Made by a program: the position numbers and the translations under genes | DNA from: Nonlabens arenilitoris | GTDB taxonomy: Bacteria; Bacteroidota; Bacteroidia; Flavobacteriales; Flavobacteriaceae | Length of the DNA: 64,000 bases | Reading direction: 5' to 3' | Assembly (NCBI RefSeq): GCF_002954765.1 | Contig: NZ_MTPW01000001.1 | Coordinates: 1,997,501 to 2,061,500 of the forward strand | Notes under the pieces: model-generated | Told to the model about the DNA's origin: nothing | Databases searched by the model: none | The model's input: only the letters and a program-made list of their open reading frames with translations | In this document: positions 1 through 10,835 of the stretch, one piece after another | How the letters are laid out: every line of letters starts with the position of its first letter | Position numbering within the stretch: position 1 is the stretch's first letter

Positions 1-948
1 TGGACCAAAAATTAAACCTATGAATCCAAATAAAGGTACACCTACAATGACACCTATCAATGTAACCAGTGGATGAACATCAGCTAATCGTTTTTGAACA
101 ACTAGCCTGAACAGGTTGTCAGTAGATCCTACCACAATCACACCGTATATTAATATACCGATTGCCGCTGCAGTTTCTCCTTGAGAAAATAATAATATGG
201 TCACAGGTAATATACCCAATGCTGTTCCTACAAAAGGTATCATACTACCTATAACTGTAATTACAAACCAGAAAAACGGATTTTCAACTCCAAAAATGAA
301 ATAACCAATCAGTGCAACTATACCTTGCAATAAGGCTACTAAAGGGATGCCGATGGCATTAGATTTTACTAGATCAATACTTTCTTTTCCTATTATTTTT
401 AAATTCTTTTCTTTTAATGGCATATAAATTAATGCTGCTTCAAGCCATTTTTTACGATCTACCAGCATAAAGTATAATAAGAAAAACATGATACCAATAG
501 AAATGGAAACGGTAAGACTTGAGTTGGCTAGATTTTGCACGTTGCTCGATACCCAACTGCTCACTTCTTCTGTGTTAATGTTTTCGGATACATTAACTCC
601 TATAAGATTTTCTGTTTCGGCAACTTTTGATTTTATAGTTTCTGTGATTTGTGTACTATTTTCAATTGCCGTTTTTACTTTTGAACTCATCATCAATCCT
701 ATTCCAACTATAGGTAATAGTATAATAACAAAAGAAAATGCGATAAGAAACGAAGAGGCTACAGACGGTTTCCATTTTTTTGCTTCTAACCATTTTTGCA
801 TTGGTTCTAATAGCACGTATAAAGTAATCGCACCTAGCAAACCACCTAAGTATGGTGCTAGCTCTTTACCAATAAGGTAAAGGATATACATTATCACAAT
901 CAGAATAAATATCTGACGTATTTTAATAGTTGGGATTTGATGGGACAT
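1..948 (-). CDS. AI-2E/PerM family permease, 3' end cut by window edge
   Basis: This is a polytopic inner-membrane protein of the AI-2E transporter (PerM/YdiK) family, whose members export small molecules or ions; the substrate here is unknown. The frame stays open from an ATG at 948 down to base 1, giving 316 residues. Hydrophobic segments lie at about residues 11-28, 33-48, 64-88, 144-163, 197-220, 224-256, 261-275 and 293-314, with a long soluble loop at 90-140 as is usual for the family. Family-like motifs are TDNLFRLVV near 276 and HPLVTLIGVIVG near 292. The stop codon of the upstream gene lies 3 bases before its start, so the two are probably cotranscribed. The family assignment is by motif and topology. 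Confidence 0.88.
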   Translation of the reverse strand, partial: MSHQIPTIKIRQIFILIVIMYILYLIGKELAPYLGGLLGAITLYVLLEPMQKWLEAKKWKPSVASSFLIAFSFVIILLPIVGIGLMMSSKVKTAIENSTQITETIKSKVAETENLIGVNVSENINTEEVSSWVSSNVQNLANSSLTVSISIGIMFFLLYFMLVDRKKWLEAALIYMPLKEKNLKIIGKESIDLVKSNAIGIPLVALLQGIVALIGYFIFGVENPFFWFVITVIGSMIPFVGTALGILPVTILLFSQGETAAAIGILIYGVIVVGSTDNLFRLVVQKRLADVHPLVTLIGVIVGVPLFGFIGLIFGP

Positions 949-951
949 AGG

Positions 952-1185
952 TTAGTTATTACGCAAGGCGTTTATAAGTTCTTGTTTATTCATATTTGAC
1001 CTACCATCTATCCCTATTTCTTTAGCTTTTTGGTAGAGTTCATCTTTTGTTCTAGACTCATAGTTACTAGCTTTTCCACCCTTTTTGCCAGCGTTTTTAG
1101 TATTAGCTATGCGAGCGGCTTTTTCTTTAGAATATCCTTGATCGCGCAAAGCCTCATATTGATCTCTATTTTTAATTGAATCCAT
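952..1185 (-). CDS. Small Rho_N/SAP-like protein (DUF7218-like)
   Basis: This is a basic 77-residue protein. The N-terminal half carries YEALRDQGYSKEKAARIAN, a motif I recognise from small DUF7218-type proteins. A Gly/Lys-rich hinge (AGKKGGKAS) follows. The C-terminal 35 residues (TKDELYQKAKEIGIDGRS...ELINALRNN) resemble the Rho N-terminal/SAP helix-extended-loop-helix fold that binds nucleic acid. A nucleic-acid-binding role is inference from that fold. It sits 3 bases upstream of the permease gene and in the same direction, and the link between the two functions is not obvious. Confidence 0.75.
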   Translation of the reverse strand: MDSIKNRDQYEALRDQGYSKEKAARIANTKNAGKKGGKASNYESRTKDELYQKAKEIGIDGRSNMNKQELINALRNN

Positions 1186-1239
1186 TTTTATTTTTAAGAT
1201 AATTCAATCTCAATAATAAATCTGTTAAAATGACTCTAA

Positions 1240-2082
1240 TTAAGCTTTTGATAAGAAATCGAGAATGTGCTTAGTGTTTTCTTCGGTATGCAAACTATGA
1301 CCACCTGTTTGTGTCTCAATATAGATAGCATTTTTCATGCGTCCTGCAATAGCTTTACTCGCTGAGCATGGTACTATTGCGTCTTGTTGAGCATGTAATA
1401 ACAAAGTGTTAGCCTCTATATTTACAGCAAAATCTGCCGCGTTAAATTTCTCTATTTCATAACCAAATTTCTCTTTTAGCGTTGCGTTTAACCCATTATA
1501 AACACGGTTATTGAAACTGAGTAACCTTTGATAGTCTTGCATGATCGTCTCTAGAGAATTAGGACCACCTAATAGAATTAATTTTTTGAGGCTAGGAGAA
1601 GGATGGTGATATTCATTATAAATGGTAGCCATCGCGCCTACACTATGAGAAATGATTATTTCTGGTTCATACAATTCAATGGTTGATTTGATAACCTTTG
1701 AGTACTTAATAGCGGTAAATAATTTGCCGCTAGAATTACCATGAGCAGGTCCATCTACAGCAATAATGTTTAAATCTAATCTCTTTAAATCATCAAATAG
1801 ATATTTCCATCTAAAAGCGTTTGATTCCCATCCATGGTTTAATAAGACAGTAGGACCATTACCTTTCCAATGATAAAGCATATAGAGACAATCTTCAGAC
1901 GTGATGCGCTGTTGACGTGCCGTGTTTAAAAATGGAGCTTGATGTTCTAGAATACGACCTCTACGTGGAGTACTGAAAACTTCTAGAGCTAGTTGTGCTG
2001 CCTTTTTCTTTGAGAATAGGCTTATGACGTTAAAATAAAAGCCATACAGTTTAGGTATGGCTTTTTGTAAAAATTGTTTCAT
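1240..2082 (-). CDS. Alpha/beta hydrolase
   Basis: This 280-residue protein has the alpha/beta-hydrolase fold. The oxyanion-side motif is LLNHGWES (residues 80-87), the nucleophile elbow is SHSVG with Ser147, the acid is probably Asp234 (QQDAIVP) and the catalytic His262 lies in GGHSL. A hydrophobic stretch near residues 13-23 could anchor it or be part of a cap helix, and no clear cleavage site is visible. The substrate cannot be told from sequence. The next gene on the same strand upstream ends 9 bases before this start, so they may share a transcript. Confidence 0.85.
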   Translation of the reverse strand: MKQFLQKAIPKLYGFYFNVISLFSKKKAAQLALEVFSTPRRGRILEHQAPFLNTARQQRITSEDCLYMLYHWKGNGPTVLLNHGWESNAFRWKYLFDDLKRLDLNIIAVDGPAHGNSSGKLFTAIKYSKVIKSTIELYEPEIIISHSVGAMATIYNEYHHPSPSLKKLILLGGPNSLETIMQDYQRLLSFNNRVYNGLNATLKEKFGYEIEKFNAADFAVNIEANTLLLHAQQDAIVPCSASKAIAGRMKNAIYIETQTGGHSLHTEENTKHILDFLSKA

Positions 2083-2091
2083 GAAATAATT

Positions 2092-2637
2092 TTACCAGCT
2101 TACAAAAACAAATTTAGGTGTCGCTGTGTCCGGGATCATAGTTTTTTCAATAGGTGCTGCCATATCAAATCTGATTTCTGGTGGCAACAAGTCTTTACTG
2201 ATGGTAAAGTAAAAATTTTGATCGTCTATTCTTACGACAGCATCTTTAATCATATTGTCAATACTAGATACTTTGTATGCTGTACTTATAGTCTTATAAT
2301 CACTTTCAATCGTAATGCCTTTTTCAGTTGTAAAACGATTGTCTCTTATACGCACGTACTCGATTGTAGAAGTACTGTCTTCTTCTACAGGCGTAAGTGT
2401 TAATAAATGTTTGCCACCTTTTTCATAAATTTCAATAGCACTTGGGCCATTACTAAATTCATCACCTTTAATGTTTTTTACAATACTATCATTTGCATAC
2501 AGACTATCTAATTGATAAACCATCATATCTTTAGTAAGGTGTCCTACACGATCCTTATTCCATTCAAATGGATTTTGTTTTTTAGTACAAGACGTTATAA
2601 TGATAACCAGGATAAGTAATAAGAAAGTATTTTTCAT
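2092..2637 (-). CDS. Hypothetical lipoprotein
   Basis: I chose the ATG at 2637 because it gives a compact lipoprotein signal: MKNTFLLLILVIIITSC, with the lipobox cysteine at residue 17. An earlier ATG at 2661 would add eight residues ahead of it. The mature part is about 165 residues with alternating polar and beta-like segments and no motif I recognise. A location anchored in the outer or inner membrane facing the periplasm is inferred from the lipobox. Function unknown. Confidence 0.75.
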   Translation of the reverse strand: MKNTFLLLILVIIITSCTKKQNPFEWNKDRVGHLTKDMMVYQLDSLYANDSIVKNIKGDEFSNGPSAIEIYEKGGKHLLTLTPVEEDSTSTIEYVRIRDNRFTTEKGITIESDYKTISTAYKVSSIDNMIKDAVVRIDDQNFYFTISKDLLPPEIRFDMAAPIEKTMIPDTATPKFVFVSW

Positions 2638-2707
2638 ATAGTGTGTTTTATGAGGTTGCAAAACTACTTTTAGTTATGATAACAAACGATTAAAATGATG
2701 ATAAATT

Positions 2708-4225
2708 TTACTTGAGAGCTTTTCCTAGAATCCCCATGACTCCTCTTATAAAACTAGCGCTGGTAAGAACTTTAATTATAGGATTTTGTCTAGTGCTGGA
2801 GCGTCTGGATGTGCTTTTATTAGCTTTAGCTTTTTCTGCTTTGGCTTTCTCTTTTATTTCGTCTTCGTTTGCTTTTTCTATTTTCTCTTGAAGAATTTCC
2901 TCTGCGCTTTCACGATTGATTTCTTCATTGTACTTGTCAGTCAGTTCAGAGTCTGCGATGAGGTCGCTTAACTCTCTGTCGGTTAATACATCCATTCTAC
3001 TCGCTGGTGCTCTTAAAAGAGCTGCCGCAAGTGGACTAGGTCTTCCTTTTTCATCTAGAGCAGATATTAAAGCTTCTCCAATTCCTAAAGAAGTTAATAC
3101 TTCGGCAGTATCATAAAATTCTGTTTCAGGATAGTTTTGAGCAGTCAGTTTGATAGCTTTACGGTCCTTGGCTGTAAATGCACGTAATGCATGTTGAATT
3201 TTAAGACCTAACTGACTCAAAACACCTTCAGGTATATCTGTAGGATTTTGAGTTACAAAATATAGTCCTATACCTTTTGATCGTATTAACTTTACAATAC
3301 TTTCTATTTGATCTAATAATGCACCGCTCGCTTGATCAAAAATCAAATGCGCTTCATCAATAAACATAATCAGTTCTGGTTGATCTGCATCGCCTTGCTC
3401 AGGGAATGTGCTGTAAATCTCGGCCAGTAAGCTCAACATAAACGTAGAAAATAATTTAGGTCTATCTTGTATATCTGTAAGACGTATTACATTTACATAA
3501 CCACGACCTTCTCTGTCTCTACGTACTAGATCTTTTACTTCAAAACTGCGTTCTCCAAAGAATTGATCTGCGCCTTGTTGTTCTAGTTCAATAATTTTTC
3601 TTAAAATCGCTCCAGTTGAAGAGGTCGATATACGTCCATATTCTGCTTGAAATTCTTCTTTTCCTGCTCCTGTAGCATACTGTAATACCTTTTTTAAATC
3701 ATCTAAATCTAGAAGTGGTAATTTATTGTCATCACAATATTTAAAAACCACAGATATTATTCCTGCTTGGGTTTCAGTTACATCTAATATTCGCGAAAGC
3801 AAAACTGGCCCGAACTCACTAACGGTTGCTCTCATTCTTATACCAGCTTGCTCAGAAATAGTCATGATTTCAACCGGTGAATTATGTGCAGTATATTCTA
3901 GGCCTATCTTTTCATGACGTTCATCAATCTTGGGATGTCCATCACTAGTGGCTGCTATTCCAGATAAATCACCTTTAATATCCATTAATAATGATGGAAT
4001 TCCTTTTTGAGAAAGCTGTTCAGCTATGATTTGCAGTGTTTTAGTTTTTCCTGTTCCAGTAGCACCAGCAATAAGACCATGTCTATTCATGGTTTTAAGT
4101 GGGATTTTTACATGTGCACCAGTTAAGGTTTCCCCATTAAGCATTGCAGCGCCCATAATGATAGAGTCGCCTTTAGGGTTATAACCTTCAGTAATTATTT
4201 TATGTAAAGAATCTTTATCTGACAT
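2708..4225 (-). CDS. HerA-like ATPase, DUF853 family (YjgR-like)
   Basis: This 505-residue P-loop ATPase belongs to the HerA/FtsK-like group, DUF853 (E. coli YjgR type). The Walker A motif GATGTGKT spans residues 54-61 and the Walker B FIDEAH is at Asp290-Glu291. A sensor-like VTQNP follows. The C-terminal 60 residues are a charged Lys/Glu/Ala helix and a basic tail. I chose the ATG at 4225 (MSDKDSLHK) over the one at 4246 because the extra seven residues look unconserved. Such proteins are predicted DNA-translocating or DNA-remodelling enzymes; no role has been fixed for this subfamily. Confidence 0.9.
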   Translation of the reverse strand: MSDKDSLHKIITEGYNPKGDSIIMGAAMLNGETLTGAHVKIPLKTMNRHGLIAGATGTGKTKTLQIIAEQLSQKGIPSLLMDIKGDLSGIAATSDGHPKIDERHEKIGLEYTAHNSPVEIMTISEQAGIRMRATVSEFGPVLLSRILDVTETQAGIISVVFKYCDDNKLPLLDLDDLKKVLQYATGAGKEEFQAEYGRISTSSTGAILRKIIELEQQGADQFFGERSFEVKDLVRRDREGRGYVNVIRLTDIQDRPKLFSTFMLSLLAEIYSTFPEQGDADQPELIMFIDEAHLIFDQASGALLDQIESIVKLIRSKGIGLYFVTQNPTDIPEGVLSQLGLKIQHALRAFTAKDRKAIKLTAQNYPETEFYDTAEVLTSLGIGEALISALDEKGRPSPLAAALLRAPASRMDVLTDRELSDLIADSELTDKYNEEINRESAEEILQEKIEKANEDEIKEKAKAEKAKANKSTSRRSSTRQNPIIKVLTSASFIRGVMGILGKALK

Positions 4226-4322
4226 TATTAGTTGATTTAAAATCAAAAATAATCAAATTAAGACGTAACAAAGTTAGCCCGTACGGGAATTTGTAAATTT
4301 ATAAGGTAGTGTCCTAGTTGAT

Positions 4323-5015
4323 TTAATTCAGTTTTACGATACTGATATTACAAAAGTCTAGGGTTTCTGTACTGCCGCTATTTAACCAAAATTCTACTGT
4401 GATGGTTTGATTAGCATTAAGTTTAAGCGTTACTGTACCTGATGTGCCCCAGTAATCTGAACTAGGTAATGTGGTGTAACCTCTACTTAAATAACCTGAT
4501 CGAGTTCCATTAATAAATGCTGCCAAAATATACTTATGAGTTCCCGCACTCATGTTGCGTATAGAGATACCGCCAGATATTTGATAAACGCCACTTTTTA
4601 AAACTGTAATGCTACCATCACCATTTACGGTAAAATCGGCAGTGTCTGTTTCAACAATTTCTGATGTAGATGCTCCTATAGGTAAAGAGTTGAAGGTGCT
4701 ATTTGATGGAATCGTTTCAGAGCCAGCAAAACTCCTATTAAGTACAACACTAGAATTATTTTTATTTGATTCCCAACTTCCATTTTTAAAAATAAAAAGT
4801 ACAGATTCTGTCGTGTTGAAAACAATACTGCCCTCGAGTGGTGTAGGTATAGAAAGCATTTGAGAGGTGTTCATTCTGGGAGGTACTAGACCGCCAGTGG
4901 TACTATCTATTTGTAAGGCACTACCATCATCAGGTGTGTCTGTATTAATTCCAACCTGCGCGGCACTCAAAAAACTCAATAATAATAAAATGTGTAACAG
5001 TAAATTTCTTTTCAT
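4323..5015 (-). CDS. Secreted protein with C-terminal jelly-roll-like domain
   Basis: A signal peptide is visible (MKRNLLLHILLLLSFLSAAQ), followed by QVGINTDTPDDGSALQIDS, an N-terminal signature common in exported Bacteroidota proteins. The central part (about residues 40-80) reads like a short tail-fibre-type segment (GSIVFNTTESVLFIFKNGSW). The last 130 residues alternate hydrophobic and polar residues, in the style of C1q/TNF-like beta sandwiches (SGVYQISGGISI, TITVEFWLNSGS). Function unknown; the fold is inference. It stands alone, divergent from queE. Confidence 0.7.
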   Translation of the reverse strand: MKRNLLLHILLLLSFLSAAQVGINTDTPDDGSALQIDSTTGGLVPPRMNTSQMLSIPTPLEGSIVFNTTESVLFIFKNGSWESNKNNSSVVLNRSFAGSETIPSNSTFNSLPIGASTSEIVETDTADFTVNGDGSITVLKSGVYQISGGISIRNMSAGTHKYILAAFINGTRSGYLSRGYTTLPSSDYWGTSGTVTLKLNANQTITVEFWLNSGSTETLDFCNISIVKLN

Positions 5016-5104
5016 TTTGCAAAGAAAAGATAAAAAAATGTATTTAAAAAAGCAGAACTAAAATTTAACTAGAATATAAATGGTCGCCGATTATATATAA
5101 GTCT

Positions 5105-5112
5105 TATTTTTG
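5105..5112 (+). promoter_or_regulatory. Putative -7 box of queE
   Basis: TATTTTTG matches the Bacteroidota TAnnTTTG -7 element. It ends only four bases before the queE ATG at 5117, so the transcript would be leaderless or nearly so. No clear -33 TTTG is seen. Confidence 0.5.
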
Positions 5113-5116
5113 CAGC

Positions 5117-5749
5117 ATGTTAGAAAAATCAATTTCTCAGGCGGTTGAAAAAGGTGAAATGCTTCCATTAATGGAAGAATTTTATACAATTCAAGGTGAA
5201 GGTAGTCATACAGGAAAAGCAGCTTATTTTATAAGGGTAGGAGGTTGTGATGTAGGTTGTCACTGGTGTGATGTGAAGGAAAGCTGGGATCCAGAAAAAC
5301 ATCCGCCTACGGCGGTTGATGCGATAGTTGCAAATGCTGCAAAGTATAGTAAAACCATTGTTGTTACAGGTGGAGAACCTTTAACATGGGATATGGGTCC
5401 TTTAACTACAGGGCTTAAAAATGAGGGAATGCAGGTTCATATTGAAACTAGCGGTGCATATCCACTTTCTGGTACATGGGACTGGATTTGTCTATCTCCT
5501 AAAAAAATGAAAATGCCACTGCCGGAAGTCTATGAGGCTGCGCACGAGCTTAAGGTAATTGTATTTAATAGACATGATTTCGCTTTCGCGAAAGCGGAAG
5601 CCGAAAAAGTTTCATCAAACTGTAAATTGTATTTACAACCAGAATGGTCTGTACGTGAAAAAATGATTCCTATGATTACAGAGTTTGTAATGGATAATCC
5701 AGAATGGCACGTTTCACTTCAGACGCATAAGTATTTAAATATACCTTAA
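5117..5749 (+). CDS. queE: 7-carboxy-7-deazaguanine synthase QueE
   Basis: This is a radical-SAM enzyme that turns 6-carboxy-tetrahydropterin into 7-carboxy-7-deazaguanine for queuosine biosynthesis. The cluster-binding motif is C44-x3-C48-x2-C51 (GGCDVGCHWC). The substrate-side EFYTIQGEGSHTG (residues 21-33) and the SAM-side VTGGEPL are also present. Length (210 residues) is normal. The CGCTTTCGCGAAAGCG palindrome lies inside the gene and codes for AFAKA in a variable helix. The gene converges on the DUF2911 gene with a 4-base overlap of the two stop regions. Confidence 0.95.
   Translation: MLEKSISQAVEKGEMLPLMEEFYTIQGEGSHTGKAAYFIRVGGCDVGCHWCDVKESWDPEKHPPTAVDAIVANAAKYSKTIVVTGGEPLTWDMGPLTTGLKNEGMQVHIETSGAYPLSGTWDWICLSPKKMKMPLPEVYEAAHELKVIVFNRHDFAFAKAEAEKVSSNCKLYLQPEWSVREKMIPMITEFVMDNPEWHVSLQTHKYLNIP
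5581..5596. repeat. CGCTTTCGCGAAAGCG palindrome, copy 1 (inside queE)
   Basis: Perfect 16-bp palindrome lying in the queE reading frame, where it is read as AFAKA. The perfect dyad does not extend into the flanks. Confidence 0.95.
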
Positions 5750-6285
5750 AGTTGGGCTACCTGAATAGGTAAGTTTACAAGTGTGTTGTCCCATCCCATA
5801 AATAAAATTAATCCGTCTGGATCTTCAACAAAACTAATAGAGAATTCTTCAATAGTTTGTGGAGATGGCATGCTATCCATCGTTACTTTAAGAATATCTT
5901 TAGAAGGGTCGTGTTTTGTTCCCCATTGATTAGTTTGTGAATTAAGAATAAAGGTCCATTCTTCTTCTCCAGGTATGGTGTAGATTGAATATGCGCCAGC
6001 TTTCACTAAATTTCCATTAATAGTAACGTCGTAAAAAAAGTCTATTTCTGTAGCTTCATTTGCGCCAGTACGCCATACTTCCCCATATTTAACTAATTCG
6101 CCAAAAATCTTGCGATCTCTTTTAGCAGGTCTGCTATAAATTACACGAGCGATTGCTTGATTATTGTTATCTCTATGAATGACTACGTCTAGTGGGCTTT
6201 TATCTATTTTAGAGAAAGCTATTTCTTGAGCTTGAACAGCGCTAGTTGCTATAAATAAGGAAAATATAAAAATGAAGTATTTCAT
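5746..6285 (-). CDS. DUF2911 family secreted protein
   Basis: A 179-residue exported protein. A signal peptide (about residues 1-19, ending AVQAQ) precedes a DUF2911 domain with the typical VIYSRPAKRDRKIFG, VWRTGANEATEI and AGAYSIYTIPG strings. The family is widespread in Bacteroidota and its function is unknown; a periplasmic location follows from the signal peptide. It converges on queE with a 4-base overlap, and no terminator hairpin is visible between the two genes. Confidence 0.9.
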   Translation of the reverse strand: MKYFIFIFSLFIATSAVQAQEIAFSKIDKSPLDVVIHRDNNNQAIARVIYSRPAKRDRKIFGELVKYGEVWRTGANEATEIDFFYDVTINGNLVKAGAYSIYTIPGEEEWTFILNSQTNQWGTKHDPSKDILKVTMDSMPSPQTIEEFSISFVEDPDGLILFMGWDNTLVNLPIQVAQL

Positions 6286-6396
6286 GTGATGTTGTTTAAA
6301 TGACTGTAAGTTATAAAAGTCTGCAATTAAAAAGAGATTTGATATTAATAATTTGTTAATAACTTAGAGTCATAAACAAGGCTCAAAAGCCTATAA

Positions 6397-8397
<2,001 letters not shown>

Positions 8398-8420
8398 TAG
8401 CTTCTAACTTATATTTTGAT

Positions 8421-8452
8421 AAAAGGCCCTTTATATTTAAAGGGCCTTTTTT
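8421..8452 (+). terminator. Rho-independent terminator after gyrB
   Basis: Inverted repeat AAAGGCCCTTTA / TAAAGGGCCTTT followed by a T tract, starting 24 bases after the gyrB stop. Confidence 0.9.
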
Positions 8453-8508
8453 ATTAAATAAACGATTAACTCATTACTTTCGTAGATATTAAACAAATTT
8501 TGATTCTT

Positions 8509-9593
8509 ATGAAAAATCTTTATTACTATATGGTTTTTTAGTGGGTTCCTTAACGGTGACCGCTCAAGATGGATTTTCAGATATATTAGCTGCTGGAGTA
8601 GAGGCAGGTGAGCGTTATTCAAATTCGTACATGGCGCCCGCAGGTGAAGCGTTAAGTTTTAACTTAAGTTCTGGTTGGTATGATGATGCAAGGGTATTAA
8701 AGCCAGGTAAATTTAAAATTCAAATTAAAGCTCAAGGTACTTTTGCGCCAGATGATAAAAAAAGTTTTATGCTTGATCCCGAAGAGTATGAAGCGATTAT
8801 TCAAGAGAGCTATGATAACACTAATAATCCGCCAGCAAATATAGAGGTGAGTTTTGGAGATGGGTCTACAGCACCGCGATCAATTGCAACTGCTTTAGGA
8901 GAAAATGTGATGGATCAACAGTTGGTTATAAGCAGTAGAGAGGCTACCAGTGGGATTTTATTACAAGAAGATATCATTAATTTGCCTAATGGTTTAGGTA
9001 ATGAAGGTTTAGATTTAGTTCCTACGGCTTTTTTACAAGCTGGTGTTGGGATAGGTGCAGGACTAGAATTAAAAGGAAGGTTAGTGCCTAAAATAACCTT
9101 TGATGAGGCAGAAACTAGTTTGTATGGATTAGGCTTGCAATGGGAATTTACTCAGTTATTACAGTCAGACGATAAAAAATTGCCTGTAGCAGCTTCATTT
9201 CTAGCAGGCTATACACGTCTTGATGCTTCATATGACTTTGAGGATGGTGTAGTGGTAGATGGAGCAAATCAATCTATAGAAACTCAAATAAGCAGTTTAA
9301 ATCTATCTGCAATAGTTAGCACTAATTTTAAAACGCTCAACTTTTATGGTGGTTTGAATTATAATAGAGGAACTACTCAAACAGATCTATTGGGGACCTA
9401 TACTTTTGCCTCTAATACAGTAATATTTCCTCTTGCTGCGACAGTAGAGGATCCTATATCTGTAGAAACAGACGTTAATGGTTTTTTAGGTACGGCAGGT
9501 TTAAAGCTATCGCTAGGAGCATTTAATATTAATGCAGACTATACTTTTGGAGAATATAGTACCGCAACAGCCAGTATCTTTTTCAGAATTTAA
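8509..9593 (+). CDS. DUF6588-like outer-membrane protein, frameshift in signal peptide
   Basis: The long open frame begins at a GTG at 8541 (GSLTVTAQDGFSD), which is half a signal peptide. An ATG at 8509 in another frame opens with KNLYYYMVF and hits TAG right after a run of six T (8534-8539). One more T would join the two into a perfect signal peptide, MKNLYYYMVFLVGSLTVTAQ. The mature part (about 345 residues) ends in beta-barrel-like strands with a C-terminal aromatic-rich SIFFRI and resembles the DUF6588 family. Function unknown. The break may be a sequencing error, a phase-variable tract or an early decay step; the rest of the frame is intact. Confidence 0.65.
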
Positions 9594-9720
9594 TCATGTT
9601 AATATATTCTTTATTTCATAAGTTCTAATCTTAAAATGTGGTCCTCATTTTGTATTTTTACAATCTGCTGGAAGTCCAACAGATAGACCTTTTAATTCAA
9701 TAAATTTAAAATATAATATA

Positions 9721-10641
9721 ATGAAAGTAACCGTAGTAGGGGCAGGCGCAGTAGGCGCAAGTTGTGCAGAGTATATCGCGATTAAAGACTTTGCAAGTGA
9801 AGTAGTCATCTTAGATATTAAAGAGGGATTTGCAGAAGGTAAAGCCATGGATTTAATGCAAACGGCTTCTTTAAACGGTTTTGATACTAAAATTACTGGT
9901 TCTACTAGTGATTATTCTAAAACAGCTGGTAGCGATATCGCAGTAATCACTTCAGGTATACCGCGCAAGCCTGGAATGACTCGTGAAGAATTAATAGGTA
10001 TTAACGCTGGTATTGTTAAGTCTGTAGCGGCTAGCTTAGTAGAGCATTCTCCTAACGTCATTCTAATCGTGGTTTCTAATCCTATGGATACCATGACATA
10101 TCTAGCTCACAAGGTAACTGGTTTACCTAAAAATAGAATTATAGGTATGGGTGGTGCTTTAGATAGTGCACGTTTTAAATATCGTCTAGCAGAAGCTCTT
10201 GAGGCTCCTATATCAGATGTTGACGGTATGGTAATCGGTGGTCATAGCGATAAAGGAATGGTGCCATTAACACGTCTTGCTACACGTAACTCAGTGCCTG
10301 CGAGTGAATTTTTAAGTGAAGAGCGTCTTAATCAAGTGTTAGAAGATACTAAAGTAGGTGGTGCGACATTAACAAAATTATTAGGAACTAGTGCATGGTA
10401 TGCGCCAGGTGCTGCCGTGTCTGGATTAGTTCAAGCAATCGCTTGTGATCAGAAAAAAATCTTCCCGTGTAGTGTAATGCTAGATGGAGAATATGGTCTT
10501 TCTGACCTTTGTATAGGTGTGCCAGTCGTTTTAGGTCGCAACGGTATTGAAAAAATTGTCGAAATCAATTTAAGTGACGCAGAAAAAGCAAAGCTTCAAG
10601 AAAGCGCAGAAGGTGTAAAGGCAACTAACGGTCTTATCTAG
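9721..10641 (+). CDS. mdh: Malate dehydrogenase
   Basis: This enzyme oxidises malate to oxaloacetate with NAD in the TCA cycle. The 306-residue protein is of the LDH-like bacterial type. The Rossmann motif GAGAVG covers residues 7-12 and Asp32 at the end of strand 2 favours NAD. TSGIPRKPGMTREEL is the substrate-loop region, with VVSNPMDTMTY following. The catalytic His lies in GGHSDKGMVPL (about residue 174). A terminator follows, so it appears to be a single-gene unit. Confidence 0.96.
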   Translation: MKVTVVGAGAVGASCAEYIAIKDFASEVVILDIKEGFAEGKAMDLMQTASLNGFDTKITGSTSDYSKTAGSDIAVITSGIPRKPGMTREELIGINAGIVKSVAASLVEHSPNVILIVVSNPMDTMTYLAHKVTGLPKNRIIGMGGALDSARFKYRLAEALEAPISDVDGMVIGGHSDKGMVPLTRLATRNSVPASEFLSEERLNQVLEDTKVGGATLTKLLGTSAWYAPGAAVSGLVQAIACDQKKIFPCSVMLDGEYGLSDLCIGVPVVLGRNGIEKIVEINLSDAEKAKLQESAEGVKATNGLI

Positions 10642-10665
10642 TATATCCCTTACATATAAATTAAA

Positions 10666-10694
10666 AACCGCTCTAATTATAGAGCGGTTTTTTT
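10666..10694 (+). terminator. Terminator after mdh
   Basis: AACCGCTCT / AGAGCGGTT stem with an AATTAT loop and a T tract. Confidence 0.9.
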
Positions 10695-10722
10695 ATTTAA
10701 AACTTTTACTGTTTATATGGTC

Positions 10723-10740
10723 ACGCTTTCGCGAAAGCGT
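10723..10740. repeat. ACGCTTTCGCGAAAGCGT palindrome, copy 2
   Basis: Perfect 18-bp palindrome in the intergenic space downstream of the mdh terminator. Confidence 0.95.
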
Positions 10741-10823
10741 AGGTTAAAAAACGTCTCTAATTACCACAACGTTGATATGAAAAAGAGCTTTGAGCGCAAT
10801 ATTCTTGGAATGTTCTATTTTGT

Positions 10824-10831
10824 TATATTTG
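10824..10831 (+). promoter_or_regulatory. Putative -7 box before the 10836 gene
   Basis: TATATTTG ends four bases before the ATG at 10836 and would yield a leaderless transcript. Confidence 0.45.
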
Positions 10832-10835
10832 CCGC

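Noticed and set aside
488..880. 130-codon plus-strand frame near the window start
   Set aside because: It is antisense to the AI-2E-type permease, which is intact across the region and has clear membrane segments.
2074..2403. 109-codon plus-strand frame
   Set aside because: Antisense to the lipoprotein gene at 2092-2637, Cys/Phe/Tyr-rich and without any motif.
3789..3800. TTCGCGAAAGC inside the HerA-like gene as a further palindrome copy
   Set aside because: Only the right two thirds match; the left half is lost, so it may be chance in coding sequence.
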